Positions 7,911-15,225 of a DNA stretch of 64,000 nt are shown here, piece by piece. Each line of letters starts with the position of its first letter. Position 1 is the first letter of the stretch. Location of the stretch: the NCBI GenBank assembly GCA_052140165.1, contig JBKQUM010000036.1:48061-112060 (forward strand), read 5' to 3'. The notes beneath the pieces were generated by a model that worked only from the letters and a program-made list of their open reading frames with translations, had not been told where the DNA came from and did not search any database. The translations under genes were made by a program, and so were the position numbers. Origin of the DNA: Bog-473 sp052140165. Its GTDB lineage: Bacteria; Actinomycetota; Acidimicrobiia; Acidimicrobiales; RAAP-2.

Positions 7911-9320
7911 GTGAGGCCTGATCGATTGAGTCCCCTGGACGCATCGTTCCTCCACATCGAGGACCACGTGTCCCACATGCACATCGCCTCGGTCGCCATC
8001 TTCGAGGGCCCGCCGCCACCGTACGCCGACGTCGTGGCCATGGTCGACGCCAAGCTCGACCTCGTCCCGCGCTATCGCCAGAAGGTCAGGTTCGTCCCCT
8101 TCGAGCTGGGTCGGCCGGTGTGGGTGGACGACCCGCACTTCAACATCGAGTACCACCTGCGTCACACCGCGTTGCCCGCCCCCGGTGGCGAGAGCGAGCT
8201 GCGCAAGCTCGTCGGACGCGTGATGGCGCAGCAGCTCGACCGTTCCAAGCCGCTCTGGGAGATCTGGGTGGTCGAGGGGCTCGAGGACGGGCGCTGGGCC
8301 ATGCTGGCCAAGACCCACCACGCGCTCGTCGACGGTATCTCCGGGACGGACCTGCTCGCGGTGGTCATGGATCTGAGTCCCGACGCCCCGCGTCCCGACC
8401 ACACCGAATGGGTCCCTCACCCGCTGCCGTCGGGCTTCCAGCTCGTGGTGGACGCGCTCGAGAACATCGTGCGGTCGCCCTACGAGCAGCTGCGCGCGGC
8501 GCGGGCGCAGACCCGCGTCGTCCGCCGCTTGGCCCACGCCGCACTCGAGGTGGCCGGCGGCTTCGTCGCCCTCAGCGGGCTGGTGCGCCCCACGCCGGTC
8601 TCGAGCCTCAACGGCCCGCTGGGCCCGCATCGGCGCTACGCCTGGGCCACGACGTCGGTCGACGACATCAAGCGGGTCCGCAGGGCGCTCGGGGGCACCT
8701 TCAACGACGTCGTGCTGGCCTGCATCACCAACGGGTTCCGGGAGCTCCTCCTGTCGCGCGACGAGGACGTGGACCGGGTGGTGCGCACCCTCGTGCCGGT
8801 CTCGGTCCGGCCGCGCGACGAGTCGGGCAAGGCGGTGGGGGACGGCACACTGGCCAACCGGGTCTCGGCGATGTTCGCCGAGCTCCCCGTCGACATCGAG
8901 GACCCGGTCCTGCGGCTCCACACCATCACCGAGCAGATGAAGGACCTCAAGGACTCCAAGCAGGCCGTGGCCGGGGAGGCGCTGACCTCCATGTCGGGCT
9001 TCGCCCCGCCGATGTTGCTCGCCCTCGGGATGCGCCTGGCCACCAGGGCCGGGCAGCGCAACGTGAACACCGTCACCACCAACGTGCCCGGGCCGCAGTT
9101 CCCGCTCTACGCGGCCGGGCGGCGCATGATCCGCGCCTTCCCCTACGTGCCGCTCGCCGGGCAGATCCGGCTCGGGATCGCGATCTTCTCCTACAACGGC
9201 GAGGTCAACTTCGGCATCACCGGTGACTACGACTCGACGGAGGACATCGACGTGCTGGCGGGCGGCATCGAGGACGGGATGACGCAGATGCTCAAGGTCT
9301 GCGAGCAACCGGGGGCCTGA
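7911..9320 (+). CDS. Wax ester synthase/diacylglycerol acyltransferase (WS/DGAT)
   Basis: 469 residues, the usual WS/DGAT length. The N-terminus LSPLDASFLHIED and catalytic HHxxxDG (THHALVDGISG) are intact, as are GGTFNDVVLACITNGFRELL and the C-terminal NVPGP and FSYNGEVNFGITGD blocks. The enzyme esterifies fatty alcohols or diacylglycerol with acyl-CoA to make storage wax esters or triacylglycerol at the inner face of the membrane. The GTG start is preceded by SD GGGAGG. It lies downstream of a patatin-like hydrolase and convergent, with a 3-bp gap, to a SRPBCC-type gene. Confidence 0.93.
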   Translation: MRPDRLSPLDASFLHIEDHVSHMHIASVAIFEGPPPPYADVVAMVDAKLDLVPRYRQKVRFVPFELGRPVWVDDPHFNIEYHLRHTALPAPGGESELRKLVGRVMAQQLDRSKPLWEIWVVEGLEDGRWAMLAKTHHALVDGISGTDLLAVVMDLSPDAPRPDHTEWVPHPLPSGFQLVVDALENIVRSPYEQLRAARAQTRVVRRLAHAALEVAGGFVALSGLVRPTPVSSLNGPLGPHRRYAWATTSVDDIKRVRRALGGTFNDVVLACITNGFRELLLSRDEDVDRVVRTLVPVSVRPRDESGKAVGDGTLANRVSAMFAELPVDIEDPVLRLHTITEQMKDLKDSKQAVAGEALTSMSGFAPPMLLALGMRLATRAGQRNVNTVTTNVPGPQFPLYAAGRRMIRAFPYVPLAGQIRLGIAIFSYNGEVNFGITGDYDSTEDIDVLAGGIEDGMTQMLKVCEQPGA

Positions 9321-9323
9321 GCG

Positions 9324-9818
9324 TCACGGCGACAGGTCGGCGATGCGCGCCACCTCGTCCGTGATGTACTCGTGCAGGTCGGTCACGATGACCTTCTCGA
9401 CGGAGCGGCCGACGATCGGCACCCGCACCTTCAGGTCGCCCTCGACGTGCACGACGGTGCTGCCGGGGCCGTCGTCGCCCTGCTCGAAGCGGTAGCTCCC
9501 GCTGGCGCTCAGGCGGTCCGGGTAGTGGTCGGGCAGGACCTCCCAGCTCGTGCGCGCCTCTGCCGTGCGCACCTCCGTCCGGGTGACCCAGGACAGCTTG
9601 TCGGGGTCGATCACCCTGCGCACCGCACCCGACAGCGAGCCCGTGAACGCCATGCGCACCTCAATGAGGGTCCGCTCACCCAGGTCCTCGTGGCGCACGA
9701 CCTCCACCACTGCGATGTCGTCGCGGCCCGGGCGCCCCACGTAGAACGCCGGCGTGGCGTAGGCGGCGATGGCCCGCGCCGGCGGCACGGCGACCGCCTG
9801 GCGGACCGCGATCTTCAC
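9324..9818 (-). CDS. DUF2505-like SRPBCC-fold protein
   Basis: 164 residues beginning MKIAVRQAVAVPPARAIAAYATPAFY. The layout matches DUF2505, an actinobacterial family with a START/SRPBCC lipid-binding fold: ligand-cavity strands, VVEVVRHEDLGERTLIEVRMAFTG, then an amphipathic C-terminal helix. No catalytic residues are evident. Its start overlaps the stop of the upstream PPOX gene by 4 bp, so the two are co-transcribed. Proximity to WS/DGAT hints at lipid handling but proves nothing. Confidence 0.72.
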   Translation of the reverse strand: MKIAVRQAVAVPPARAIAAYATPAFYVGRPGRDDIAVVEVVRHEDLGERTLIEVRMAFTGSLSGAVRRVIDPDKLSWVTRTEVRTAEARTSWEVLPDHYPDRLSASGSYRFEQGDDGPGSTVVHVEGDLKVRVPIVGRSVEKVIVTDLHEYITDEVARIADLSP

Positions 9819-10315
9819 GGGGTCGCCGGGCGCGTCGGGGGCAGCCCCAGCTTGCGGTGGTCCCAGCTCACGGTGCGCTCCACGTTGAGCTTTATCGCCA
9901 CCCGCTTGTGCAGCATGGTCTCGAGGAAGGGCTTGAGGTCGTCCGAGTAGGCGCCGTAGTAGCGCTCGAAGACGCTCACACCGAGGGTCCAGAGCCTGTC
10001 GGGGTCCTCGACGATCTCCGCCTTCCCGACCAGCTCCACGCCGCGCAGCTCCTCGTAGTAGTCCCCGTCCTCGAACAGCAGCGTGAGCCGGGGGTCACGG
10101 CGCAGGTTCTGGGCCTTCTGCGACTTGGCCTTGGTCTCCACCGTGACGCACCCTTCGAGGAAGCCGTACCACATCGCCACGGCGTGGATCGACCCGTCCG
10201 GGGACATGGAGCACATCGTCATGGCACGCCGCTCGGCGAGGAACGCCTCCACCTCGGCGGCCGTCATCTGTATGGACTTGCGCTGGTTCACGCCATGACC
10301 CATGGCCTCGGTCAT
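9815..10315 (-). CDS. Pyridoxamine 5'-phosphate oxidase-like flavin/F420 protein
   Basis: 166 residues with the split-barrel pattern of the PPOX superfamily: MTAAEVEAFLAERRAMTMCSMSPDGSIHAVAMWYGF, then TKAKSQKAQNLRRDPRLTLLFEDG and YEELRGVELVGKAEIV. This resembles the F420/FMN-dependent TIGR03618-type actinobacterial group. The substrate is unknown. The first ATG is used; an internal ATG at codon 17 would also preserve the domain. It is transcribed away from the regulator at 10745 and shares with it an intergenic region holding a repeat array. Confidence 0.75.
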   Translation of the reverse strand: MTEAMGHGVNQRKSIQMTAAEVEAFLAERRAMTMCSMSPDGSIHAVAMWYGFLEGCVTVETKAKSQKAQNLRRDPRLTLLFEDGDYYEELRGVELVGKAEIVEDPDRLWTLGVSVFERYYGAYSDDLKPFLETMLHKRVAIKLNVERTVSWDHRKLGLPPTRPATP

Positions 10316-10744
10316 CGGGCACCTCCCACTCGTGTGCCAGGGAGGTTAACGCCCGGCGCACGAACGCAACGTTGAAGAGTTCATCTTTAGAACACCCGCA
10401 GGTTGCACCTGTTTCACGGCACGTTCACCTCCGATCCGTAGCGTGAACCTCGATGGCGATCGCTGATCAGCACACGGATCACACCGGCCGGGTTCCCCGT
10501 TCCGAACCTGCCGCCGGCCGCCATCACGGCCAGGAGAGCCTGGCCGAGGTCATCATGCTCCGACCGGCGCGCTCACACCGCTCCGGGCTCATCGGGGCAC
10601 TGATCACCGTCGCGCGGGTAGTCGCCTCCCCGCGTGCCCAGGCGACGTCGGTGCGATCAACCCCCCATCCGCCGTCGTCGCCTGACCTTCGCATCCTCAC
10701 ACCACCCCGGGCCCCCCACGACGCTGCCTGACACCGAGACCGAC
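10316..10744 (+). other. Long intergenic region with a possible leaderless small ORF
   Basis: 429 bp separate the divergent PPOX gene and the response regulator. The left part holds an array of GTTCAC-like repeats. A TAGCGT hexamer (10439-10444) lies 8 bases before an ATG at 10453 opening a 92-codon frame (MAIADQHTDHTGRV...) that ends at 10731. There is no SD. The frame has no recognisable domain and is arginine/proline-rich, so it may be untranslated leader. I could not decide, and therefore do not call it a gene. Confidence 0.4.
10379..10448 (+). promoter_or_regulatory. PHO-box-like array of GTTCAC repeats
   Basis: Blocks related to GTTCAC recur at about 11-bp spacing: GTTCAT (10379), GAACAC (10390), GTTGCAC (10402), TTTCAC (10412) and GTTCAC (10423), then an inverted GTGAAC at 10443. 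PhoP of Streptomyces and related OmpR-type regulators bind 11-bp direct repeats with this core. The next gene downstream encodes a PhoP/RegX3-type regulator, so autoregulation is likely. Binding is inferred from pattern only. Confidence 0.5.
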
Positions 10745-11491
10745 GTGGCGATCGCGAATGCACCGGCAACCACCGGCCGGGCCCCTGTCATCGGGCCGCC
10801 GCGCGACAACCGCCCCCTGGTGCTCGTCGTCGACGACGAGGAGTCGTACCGTCAGGCCCTGGCGTCGGGCCTGACGCGGGAGGGGTTCACGGTCGAGAGC
10901 GCGGGCGACGGGCACGAGGCACTGCGCCTCTTCCACCGGGTGCACCCCGATCTGGTGCTCCTCGACGTCATGCTGCCCGACCAGTCCGGGATCGAGATCT
11001 GCCAGCAGATGCGCAGCCTCAAGCCCGTCCCCATCATCATGGTCACCGCACGCGACTCCGAGGTCGACATCGTGCTCGGCCTGGAGCTCGGGGCCAGCGA
11101 CTACGTCGCCAAGCCGTTCCGCCTGCGCGAGCTGGTCGCCCGCATGCGCGCCGTGCTGCGCCGCGGCGTGGCCGTGGCCGAGCACCACGAGGAGGTCCTC
11201 ACCGTGGGTCCCGTGCGCCTCGACGCCGGGCGCCGCGAGGTCACGGTCGAGGAGACCCAGGTCGACCTGTCCCGCAAGGAGTTCGACCTGCTCGCCCTGT
11301 TGATGTCGCACAGCGGCCAGGTCGTCACGCGGGACTGGTGCATCGACCGGCTGTGGTGGGACCAGGAGCTGACCGACACCCGCACCCTCGACACCCACAT
11401 CAAGCGCCTCCGCCGCAAGATCGAGCCCGACCCGGCCAACCCGCGCCATCTGGTCACGGTCCGGGGCGTGGGCTTCCGCTTCGAGCCCTGA
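10745..11491 (+). CDS. Response regulator, OmpR/PhoB family (PhoP/RegX3-like)
   Basis: 248 residues from the GTG at 10745. The receiver has acidic pocket DDEE, phospho-Asp74 (LVLLDVMLPDQSG), Thr (MVTARD) and Lys (YVAKPF). The C-terminal winged helix follows (LSRKEFDLLALLMSHSGQVVTRDWCIDRLW, DTRTLDTHIKRLRRKIE, TVRGVGFRFEP). No histidine kinase gene is adjacent, unlike senX3-regX3 or phoPR, so it is an orphan here. A GTG at 10634 would add about 37 low-complexity residues and is less likely. The upstream PHO-box-like array suggests control of its own promoter and perhaps of the divergent PPOX gene. Confidence 0.88.
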   Translation: MAIANAPATTGRAPVIGPPRDNRPLVLVVDDEESYRQALASGLTREGFTVESAGDGHEALRLFHRVHPDLVLLDVMLPDQSGIEICQQMRSLKPVPIIMVTARDSEVDIVLGLELGASDYVAKPFRLRELVARMRAVLRRGVAVAEHHEEVLTVGPVRLDAGRREVTVEETQVDLSRKEFDLLALLMSHSGQVVTRDWCIDRLWWDQELTDTRTLDTHIKRLRRKIEPDPANPRHLVTVRGVGFRFEP

Positions 11492-11529
11492 TCCGGCACG
11501 ACGACGCCACTTCGCTCTACATTGAGCGG

Positions 11530-11991
11530 ATGCGCACAGGCGACGTCGTCCCCGACTTCACGCTCCCCGACCAGACGGGCACGCCCCGCACCCTGAGCGG
11601 GTTCCTGGCGGAGGGGCCCGTCGTGCTCTTCTTCTACCCCGCCGCCATGACGTACGGCTGCACGAAGGAGAGCTGTCACTTCCGTGACCTCGAGGCCGAG
11701 TTCGCCGCGGTCGGCGCGCAGCGGGTCGGCATCAGCGCCGACACGGTCGACAAGCAGAAGCAGTTCGACGAGAAGGAGTCGCTCGGCTTCCCGCTGCTGT
11801 CGGACGCCGACTTCGCGGTGGCGGACCAGCTCGGGGCGAAGCGGGGCGGCCCCAAATGGGTGCCCAACAAGCGGGTCACCTTCGTCATCGAGACCGATCG
11901 CACGCTCCTCGACGTCATCCACACCGAGGTGTCCATGGGCGCCCATGCCGACAAGGCGCTCGCCGTCCTGAAGGAGCGCCGCGCTGCCTGA
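11530..11991 (+). CDS. Peroxiredoxin, BCP/PrxQ type
   Basis: 153 residues with the AhpC/TSA thioredoxin fold: VVPDFTLPDQTGTPRTLSGF, then the active-site block MTYGCTKESCHFRD. The peroxidatic Cys is followed five residues later by the resolving Cys (C-x4-C), the signature of atypical 2-Cys PrxQ enzymes that reduce H2O2 and organic peroxides. It is likely recycled by the thioredoxin system encoded at 47.3-48.6 kb. Its last codons contain the SD of the following SDR gene, which overlaps it by 8 bp. Confidence 0.9.
   Translation: MRTGDVVPDFTLPDQTGTPRTLSGFLAEGPVVLFFYPAAMTYGCTKESCHFRDLEAEFAAVGAQRVGISADTVDKQKQFDEKESLGFPLLSDADFAVADQLGAKRGGPKWVPNKRVTFVIETDRTLLDVIHTEVSMGAHADKALAVLKERRAA
11971..11976 (+). 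promoter_or_regulatory. Shine-Dalgarno site supporting a CTG start
   Basis: AAGGAG lies inside the end of the peroxiredoxin gene, 7 nt before CTG at 11984. The SDR frame is closed by a stop at 11969-11971 and contains no ATG, GTG or TTG before its Rossmann glycine motif, so this site points to CTG as the initiation codon. Confidence 0.6.
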
Positions 11992-12805
11992 CCCCGCCGT
12001 CGTCATCACAGGCGCCGCATCGGGGATCGGCGCCGCCACCGCAGCCCGGCTGCGCGCCGCGGGATGGCAGGTGGTTCGCATCGACCAGGCCGCGGCCGAC
12101 GTGGTCGCCGACCTGTCGACGCCCGAGGGGAGGACCCGTGCCGTCGCCGAGGCGGCCGCGCGCTGCGACGGGGCGCTGTCGGGGATCGTGACCTGCGCCG
12201 GGCTGGCGGGCGAGCCGAGCCGCGCCGGCTCCCTGCTCTCCGCCGTGAACTACTTCGGCACGGTGGACGTCCTCGACGGGCTGCGCCCGCACCTGTCCCC
12301 CGGTGGCGCGGCGGTGGCGATCAGCTCGAACTCGACCACCGTGCAGCCTGGCATCCCCGCCGACCTGGTGGAGGCCTGCCTGGCCCACGACGAGGAGCTG
12401 AGTGCCCGCATCGCCGACGCCCGCGGGGCCATGGTCGCCTACCCGGCGACCAAGCTGGCGGTGGCCCACTGGGTGCGGCGCCAGGCGACGGGCCCCGAGT
12501 GGGCCGGGGCCGGGTTCCGGCTCAACGCGATCGCGCCGGGCATGATCGACACCCCGATGATCGCCAGCATGCGGGCCGACCCGGAGGCCGGACCCCTCCT
12601 CGACATGCTCCCCATCCCCGTCGGGCGCCCCGGCCGGCCCGAGGAGATCGCCGCGCTGGTGGAGTTCCTGCTCGGTCCCGACGGCGCCTTCTTCTGCGGT
12701 TCCGTCGTCTTCTGCGACGGCGGGAGCGACGCGCTGCTGCGCACGAGGGACTGGCCCGCCGCCTGGGACATCTCCGTGCGCGACCTCGGCCAGCAGCTGT
12801 CCTGA
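11984..12805 (+). CDS. Short-chain dehydrogenase (3-alpha-hydroxysteroid dehydrogenase-like), CTG start
   Basis: 273 residues if initiated at CTG. The cofactor motif TGAASGIG sits near residue 10, the catalytic Ser in ISSNSTT, and the Tyr/Lys pair in YPATK. The C-terminal IAPGMIDTPM block and VVFCDGGSDALL ending are classical SDR. The layout, with an extended segment after the catalytic Ser, resembles 3-alpha-hydroxysteroid dehydrogenase/carbonyl reductase of the HsdA type. Starting at the first GTG (12071) would delete the NAD(P)-binding motif, so the upstream CTG is preferred. It is coupled to the peroxiredoxin gene by an 8-bp overlap. The substrate is not known. Confidence 0.82.
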   Translation: MPDPAVVITGAASGIGAATAARLRAAGWQVVRIDQAAADVVADLSTPEGRTRAVAEAAARCDGALSGIVTCAGLAGEPSRAGSLLSAVNYFGTVDVLDGLRPHLSPGGAAVAISSNSTTVQPGIPADLVEACLAHDEELSARIADARGAMVAYPATKLAVAHWVRRQATGPEWAGAGFRLNAIAPGMIDTPMIASMRADPEAGPLLDMLPIPVGRPGRPEEIAALVEFLLGPDGAFFCGSVVFCDGGSDALLRTRDWPAAWDISVRDLGQQLS

Positions 12806-12855
12806 CCGCGGGCGCGCCCCACCCCGCGCGCCCGGGCCGACCGTAGGCTGCCCGC

Positions 12856-14100
12856 ATGCCGGGCCGGATCCTGGTGGACATCACGCCGCTGCGGAAGAGC
12901 CGCGACTTCCGCCTCCTCTTCACGGGGCAGCTCATCTCCATCATCGGGACGCAGCTGACGGTGGTGGCCATCCCCTATCAGGTGTACTCCATGACGCACT
13001 CCACGCTGCAGGTGGGCGCGATCAGCCTGGCCCAGCTCATCCCGTTCCTGGCCGGGGCCCTCTCCGCCGGGCCTATCGGCGACGCGGTCGACAAGCGCCG
13101 CATCATGGTGTGGACGGCGGCCCTCATGACACTCACCAGCGCCGCCATGGCGGTCAACGCCGCCGTGGCCCACCCGTCCCTCGTCGTGCTCTACGTCGTG
13201 AGCTCGCTGGCCGCGGGCCTCATGGGCTTCTCCAACACCGCCCGCATGGCGGCCGTGCCCGGCATGGTCGAGCGGCGGCACTTCGCGGCCGCCGCGGCCA
13301 TGATGCAGGTCGTCTTCCAACTCGGCGTCATCGTCGGCCCCGCGCTCTCGGGCCTCCTGCTCGGCATCGGGCTTCCGCTCGTCTACGCGCTCGACGGCGT
13401 GTCCTTCGTGGTGGCCACCGTCGCCTCGGTCATGCTCCGGCCCATCCCCCCGGCGGAGGGCGCCGGAGGCCTCTCGCCGTGGCAGTCGACCAGGGAAGGG
13501 CTGCGCTACCTGCGCTCGCGTCAGGTGCTGCAGGGCGTCTACCTCATCGACATCAACGCCATGGTCTTCGGCATGCCCCGCGCCCTCTTCCCCGCCATGG
13601 CGGGCTCGGTGTTCGGCGGCGGCACGATCACCCTCGGCTTCCTGTACGCCGCGCCCGGTGTCGGCGCGCTCGTCGGTGCGGTCACCACGGGGTGGGTCGC
13701 CAACCTGCGCCGCCAGGGGTGGGCGGTGATCGTGGCCGTGTGCGTCTGGGGCGCCGCCATCGCGTGCTTCGGCCTGGTCGACACGCTGTGGGTCGGGCTC
13801 GTGCTGCTGGCCGTGGCGGGCTGGGCCGACGTGATCTCGGCCGTCCTGCGCAACACGATCCTGCAGACCTCCATCCCCGAACGGTTCCGCAGCCGCATGT
13901 CCTCCATTCAGATGGCGGTCGTCCAGGGCGGGCCCCGCGTCGGCGACATGGAGTCGGGAGCGGTGGCCACGCTCACCAGCGTGGAGTTCTCGGTGATCTC
14001 AGGCGGCCTCGCCTGCATCGTGGGCGCCGCCGTGATCGGCGCGCTCATGCCGGTGTTCCGCCACCACTTGGCGGGCGAGATCGACGACGTGCCCGTATGA
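12856..14100 (+). CDS. MFS transporter, EntS/MFS_3 type
   Basis: 414 residues with about 12 hydrophobic segments. N-terminal RDFRLLFTGQLISIIGTQLTVVAIPYQVY and the loop GPIGDAVDKRRIMVW match the EntS-like branch (MFS_3) that exports siderophores or small drugs. A TAGGCT hexamer lies 7 bp before the ATG, compatible with a leaderless transcript. The PIG-L deacetylase gene follows 7 bp downstream, so the two may be co-transcribed. The substrate cannot be assigned. Confidence 0.82.
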   Translation: MPGRILVDITPLRKSRDFRLLFTGQLISIIGTQLTVVAIPYQVYSMTHSTLQVGAISLAQLIPFLAGALSAGPIGDAVDKRRIMVWTAALMTLTSAAMAVNAAVAHPSLVVLYVVSSLAAGLMGFSNTARMAAVPGMVERRHFAAAAAMMQVVFQLGVIVGPALSGLLLGIGLPLVYALDGVSFVVATVASVMLRPIPPAEGAGGLSPWQSTREGLRYLRSRQVLQGVYLIDINAMVFGMPRALFPAMAGSVFGGGTITLGFLYAAPGVGALVGAVTTGWVANLRRQGWAVIVAVCVWGAAIACFGLVDTLWVGLVLLAVAGWADVISAVLRNTILQTSIPERFRSRMSSIQMAVVQGGPRVGDMESGAVATLTSVEFSVISGGLACIVGAAVIGALMPVFRHHLAGEIDDVPV

Positions 14101-14107
14101 TCCGGCC

Positions 14108-14878
14108 GTGACATCCACCTTCGCGGAGCCGACCTGGGGCGAAGTCGATCCGGCGGCGCTCTCGCGCATCGTCGTGGTGTCCCCGCACTTCGACGACGCC
14201 GCCATGGGGGCCGGCCACCTCATCGCCAGTTACCACAACACGACCGTCATCACCGTCCTCGCCGGCCGCCCGCCGTCGTATCCCGAGGAGCCGTCGGACT
14301 GGGACGCCCTGGGCGGCTTCGTGGCGGGCGACGACGTGGTGGCGGTGCGCCGGGAGGAGGACGTGGCCGCCATGGCGGTGCTCGAGTCGGGCTACCGCTG
14401 GCTCGACTTCGCCGACCACCAGTACCTCCTGCCCGAGGACCGCCCGACGCCCGACGAGGTGGCCCCCGTCCTCGGGGCCACGATCGCCGAGCTCGATCCC
14501 ACCGCCGTGTTCTTCCCCATGGGCCTCGGCAACCCGGACCACGTGATGGTGCACGAGGCCAGCCTCTTGGTCCGCACCGGGCAGCCCGACCGGGAGTGGT
14601 TCTGCTACGAGGACCACGGCTACAAGCACATCCCGGGGCTGCTGGCCTGGCGGGTGGCCAAGCTGTTGCGCTCGCACCCCTGGCCCACCCCCGCCATCGT
14701 CCCGCACGTCCCCGACGAGGAGCGCAAGCGCCGCGCCATCTGGTGCTACACCTCGCAGATCGCACCGCTCGAGCGGGACCACGCGCTCTCGGCCCGCATG
14801 GAGGGGCGCGTCCCCGAGCAGTTCTGGCGCCTGGCGGCTCCCCCGGCGGGGTGGGAGGGGCTGGCCGACTACATCTGA
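14108..14878 (+). CDS. PIG-L/LmbE family N-acetylglucosaminyl deacetylase-like protein
   Basis: 256 residues from a GTG. The zinc-site motif appears as SPHFDDAAMGAG (P-H-x-D-D) near residue 24, with a later His in NPDHVMVHEASLLV. This is the PIG-L/MshB fold, whose members remove N-acetyl groups from glucosaminyl conjugates (MshB in mycothiol synthesis, Mca in mycothiol conjugate cleavage). The sequence is too diverged to call mshB or mca. A strong hairpin follows its stop by 12 bp. Confidence 0.78.
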   Translation: MTSTFAEPTWGEVDPAALSRIVVVSPHFDDAAMGAGHLIASYHNTTVITVLAGRPPSYPEEPSDWDALGGFVAGDDVVAVRREEDVAAMAVLESGYRWLDFADHQYLLPEDRPTPDEVAPVLGATIAELDPTAVFFPMGLGNPDHVMVHEASLLVRTGQPDREWFCYEDHGYKHIPGLLAWRVAKLLRSHPWPTPAIVPHVPDEERKRRAIWCYTSQIAPLERDHALSARMEGRVPEQFWRLAAPPAGWEGLADYI

Positions 14879-14890
14879 GCCCGGCCGCGA

Positions 14891-14924
14891 GACGACCCGC
14901 CCGGGGGGAGTCGGGCGGGTCGTC
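14891..14924 (+). terminator. Hairpin terminator after the PIG-L gene
   Basis: Perfect 13-bp inverted repeat GACGACCCGCCCG / CGGGCGGGTCGTC with an 8-nt loop, 12 bp after the stop. There is no T-run, as is common for actinobacterial terminators. The same stem recurs at 15156-15189. Confidence 0.65.
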
Positions 14925-15049
14925 TACTGGCCTCAGTGACCGCTGAGGTGCTGCCGATCCGTCGGTTCTGGCCTCCACCGCAGGTGGCGGGGTCCGTCTC
15001 GGGCGACTCGACGCTCCCCTCCCTCTCCGAGCGCAGGCTCCCGTGAGCT

Positions 15050-15139
15050 GATTGTGGGCCGGTCCGCGCCCCGGCGCAAGGACCCCGGACCAGAGTTCAC
15101 GAGGCAGCAACGTGACCGACACGGGGGCGAGATCCATCG
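15050..15139. repeat. Dispersed ~90-bp element, copy A
   Basis: It shares with 18086-18174 the blocks GATTGTGGG, CAGAGTTCACG and GAGATCCATCG in the same order. The last two are separated by exactly 27 bp in both copies. I count 39 of 49 identical bases over the right-hand 49 bp. Copy B is the promoter region of the XRE-cupin gene; copy A lies beyond the other end of the same operon. Confidence 0.6.
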
Positions 15140-15155
15140 CCGTCCCCGGGCGCAC

Positions 15156-15189
15156 GACGACCCGCCCGGAAGAGTGCGGGCGGGTCGTC
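15156..15189 (-). terminator. Hairpin terminator after the amino-acid permease gene
   Basis: The same 13-bp stem as at 14891-14924 (GACGACCCGCCCG / CGGGCGGGTCGTC), again with an 8-nt loop but a different loop sequence. It lies 36 bp past the permease stop on the minus strand, so it plausibly ends the XRE-M24-permease transcript. Confidence 0.6.
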
Positions 15190-15225
15190 TGCAGAGCCCC
15201 GGTGACCCTGTTGGTATGCGGATGA

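Larger units (their letters stand above)
14879..15225. other. Intergenic region between convergent genes: two hairpins and a repeat copy
   Basis: 347 bp without a gene. From left to right it holds a 34-bp hairpin (14891-14924), a small CCTCAG/CTGAGG hairpin (14931-14948), an unassigned stretch, copy A of a ~90-bp repeated element (15050-15139) and a second 34-bp hairpin (15156-15189). Nothing in it looks coding or like a tRNA. Confidence 0.7.

Noticed and set aside
10410..10425. TGTTTCACGGCACG considered as a parS site
   Set aside because: Only the left half-site matches; the GTGAAACA half is missing. It is better explained as part of the GTTCAC repeat array.
10453..10731. 92-codon frame ahead of the PhoP/RegX3-like regulator as a definite gene
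   Set aside because: No SD, no recognisable domain and Arg/Pro-rich composition. It is possible as a leaderless ORF but not supported well enough to call.
14891..15189. Paired identical hairpins considered as ends of a miniature transposable element
   Set aside because: Each copy is itself a hairpin after a gene end, no target-site duplication was seen and no transposase is nearby. Convergent terminators are the simpler reading.
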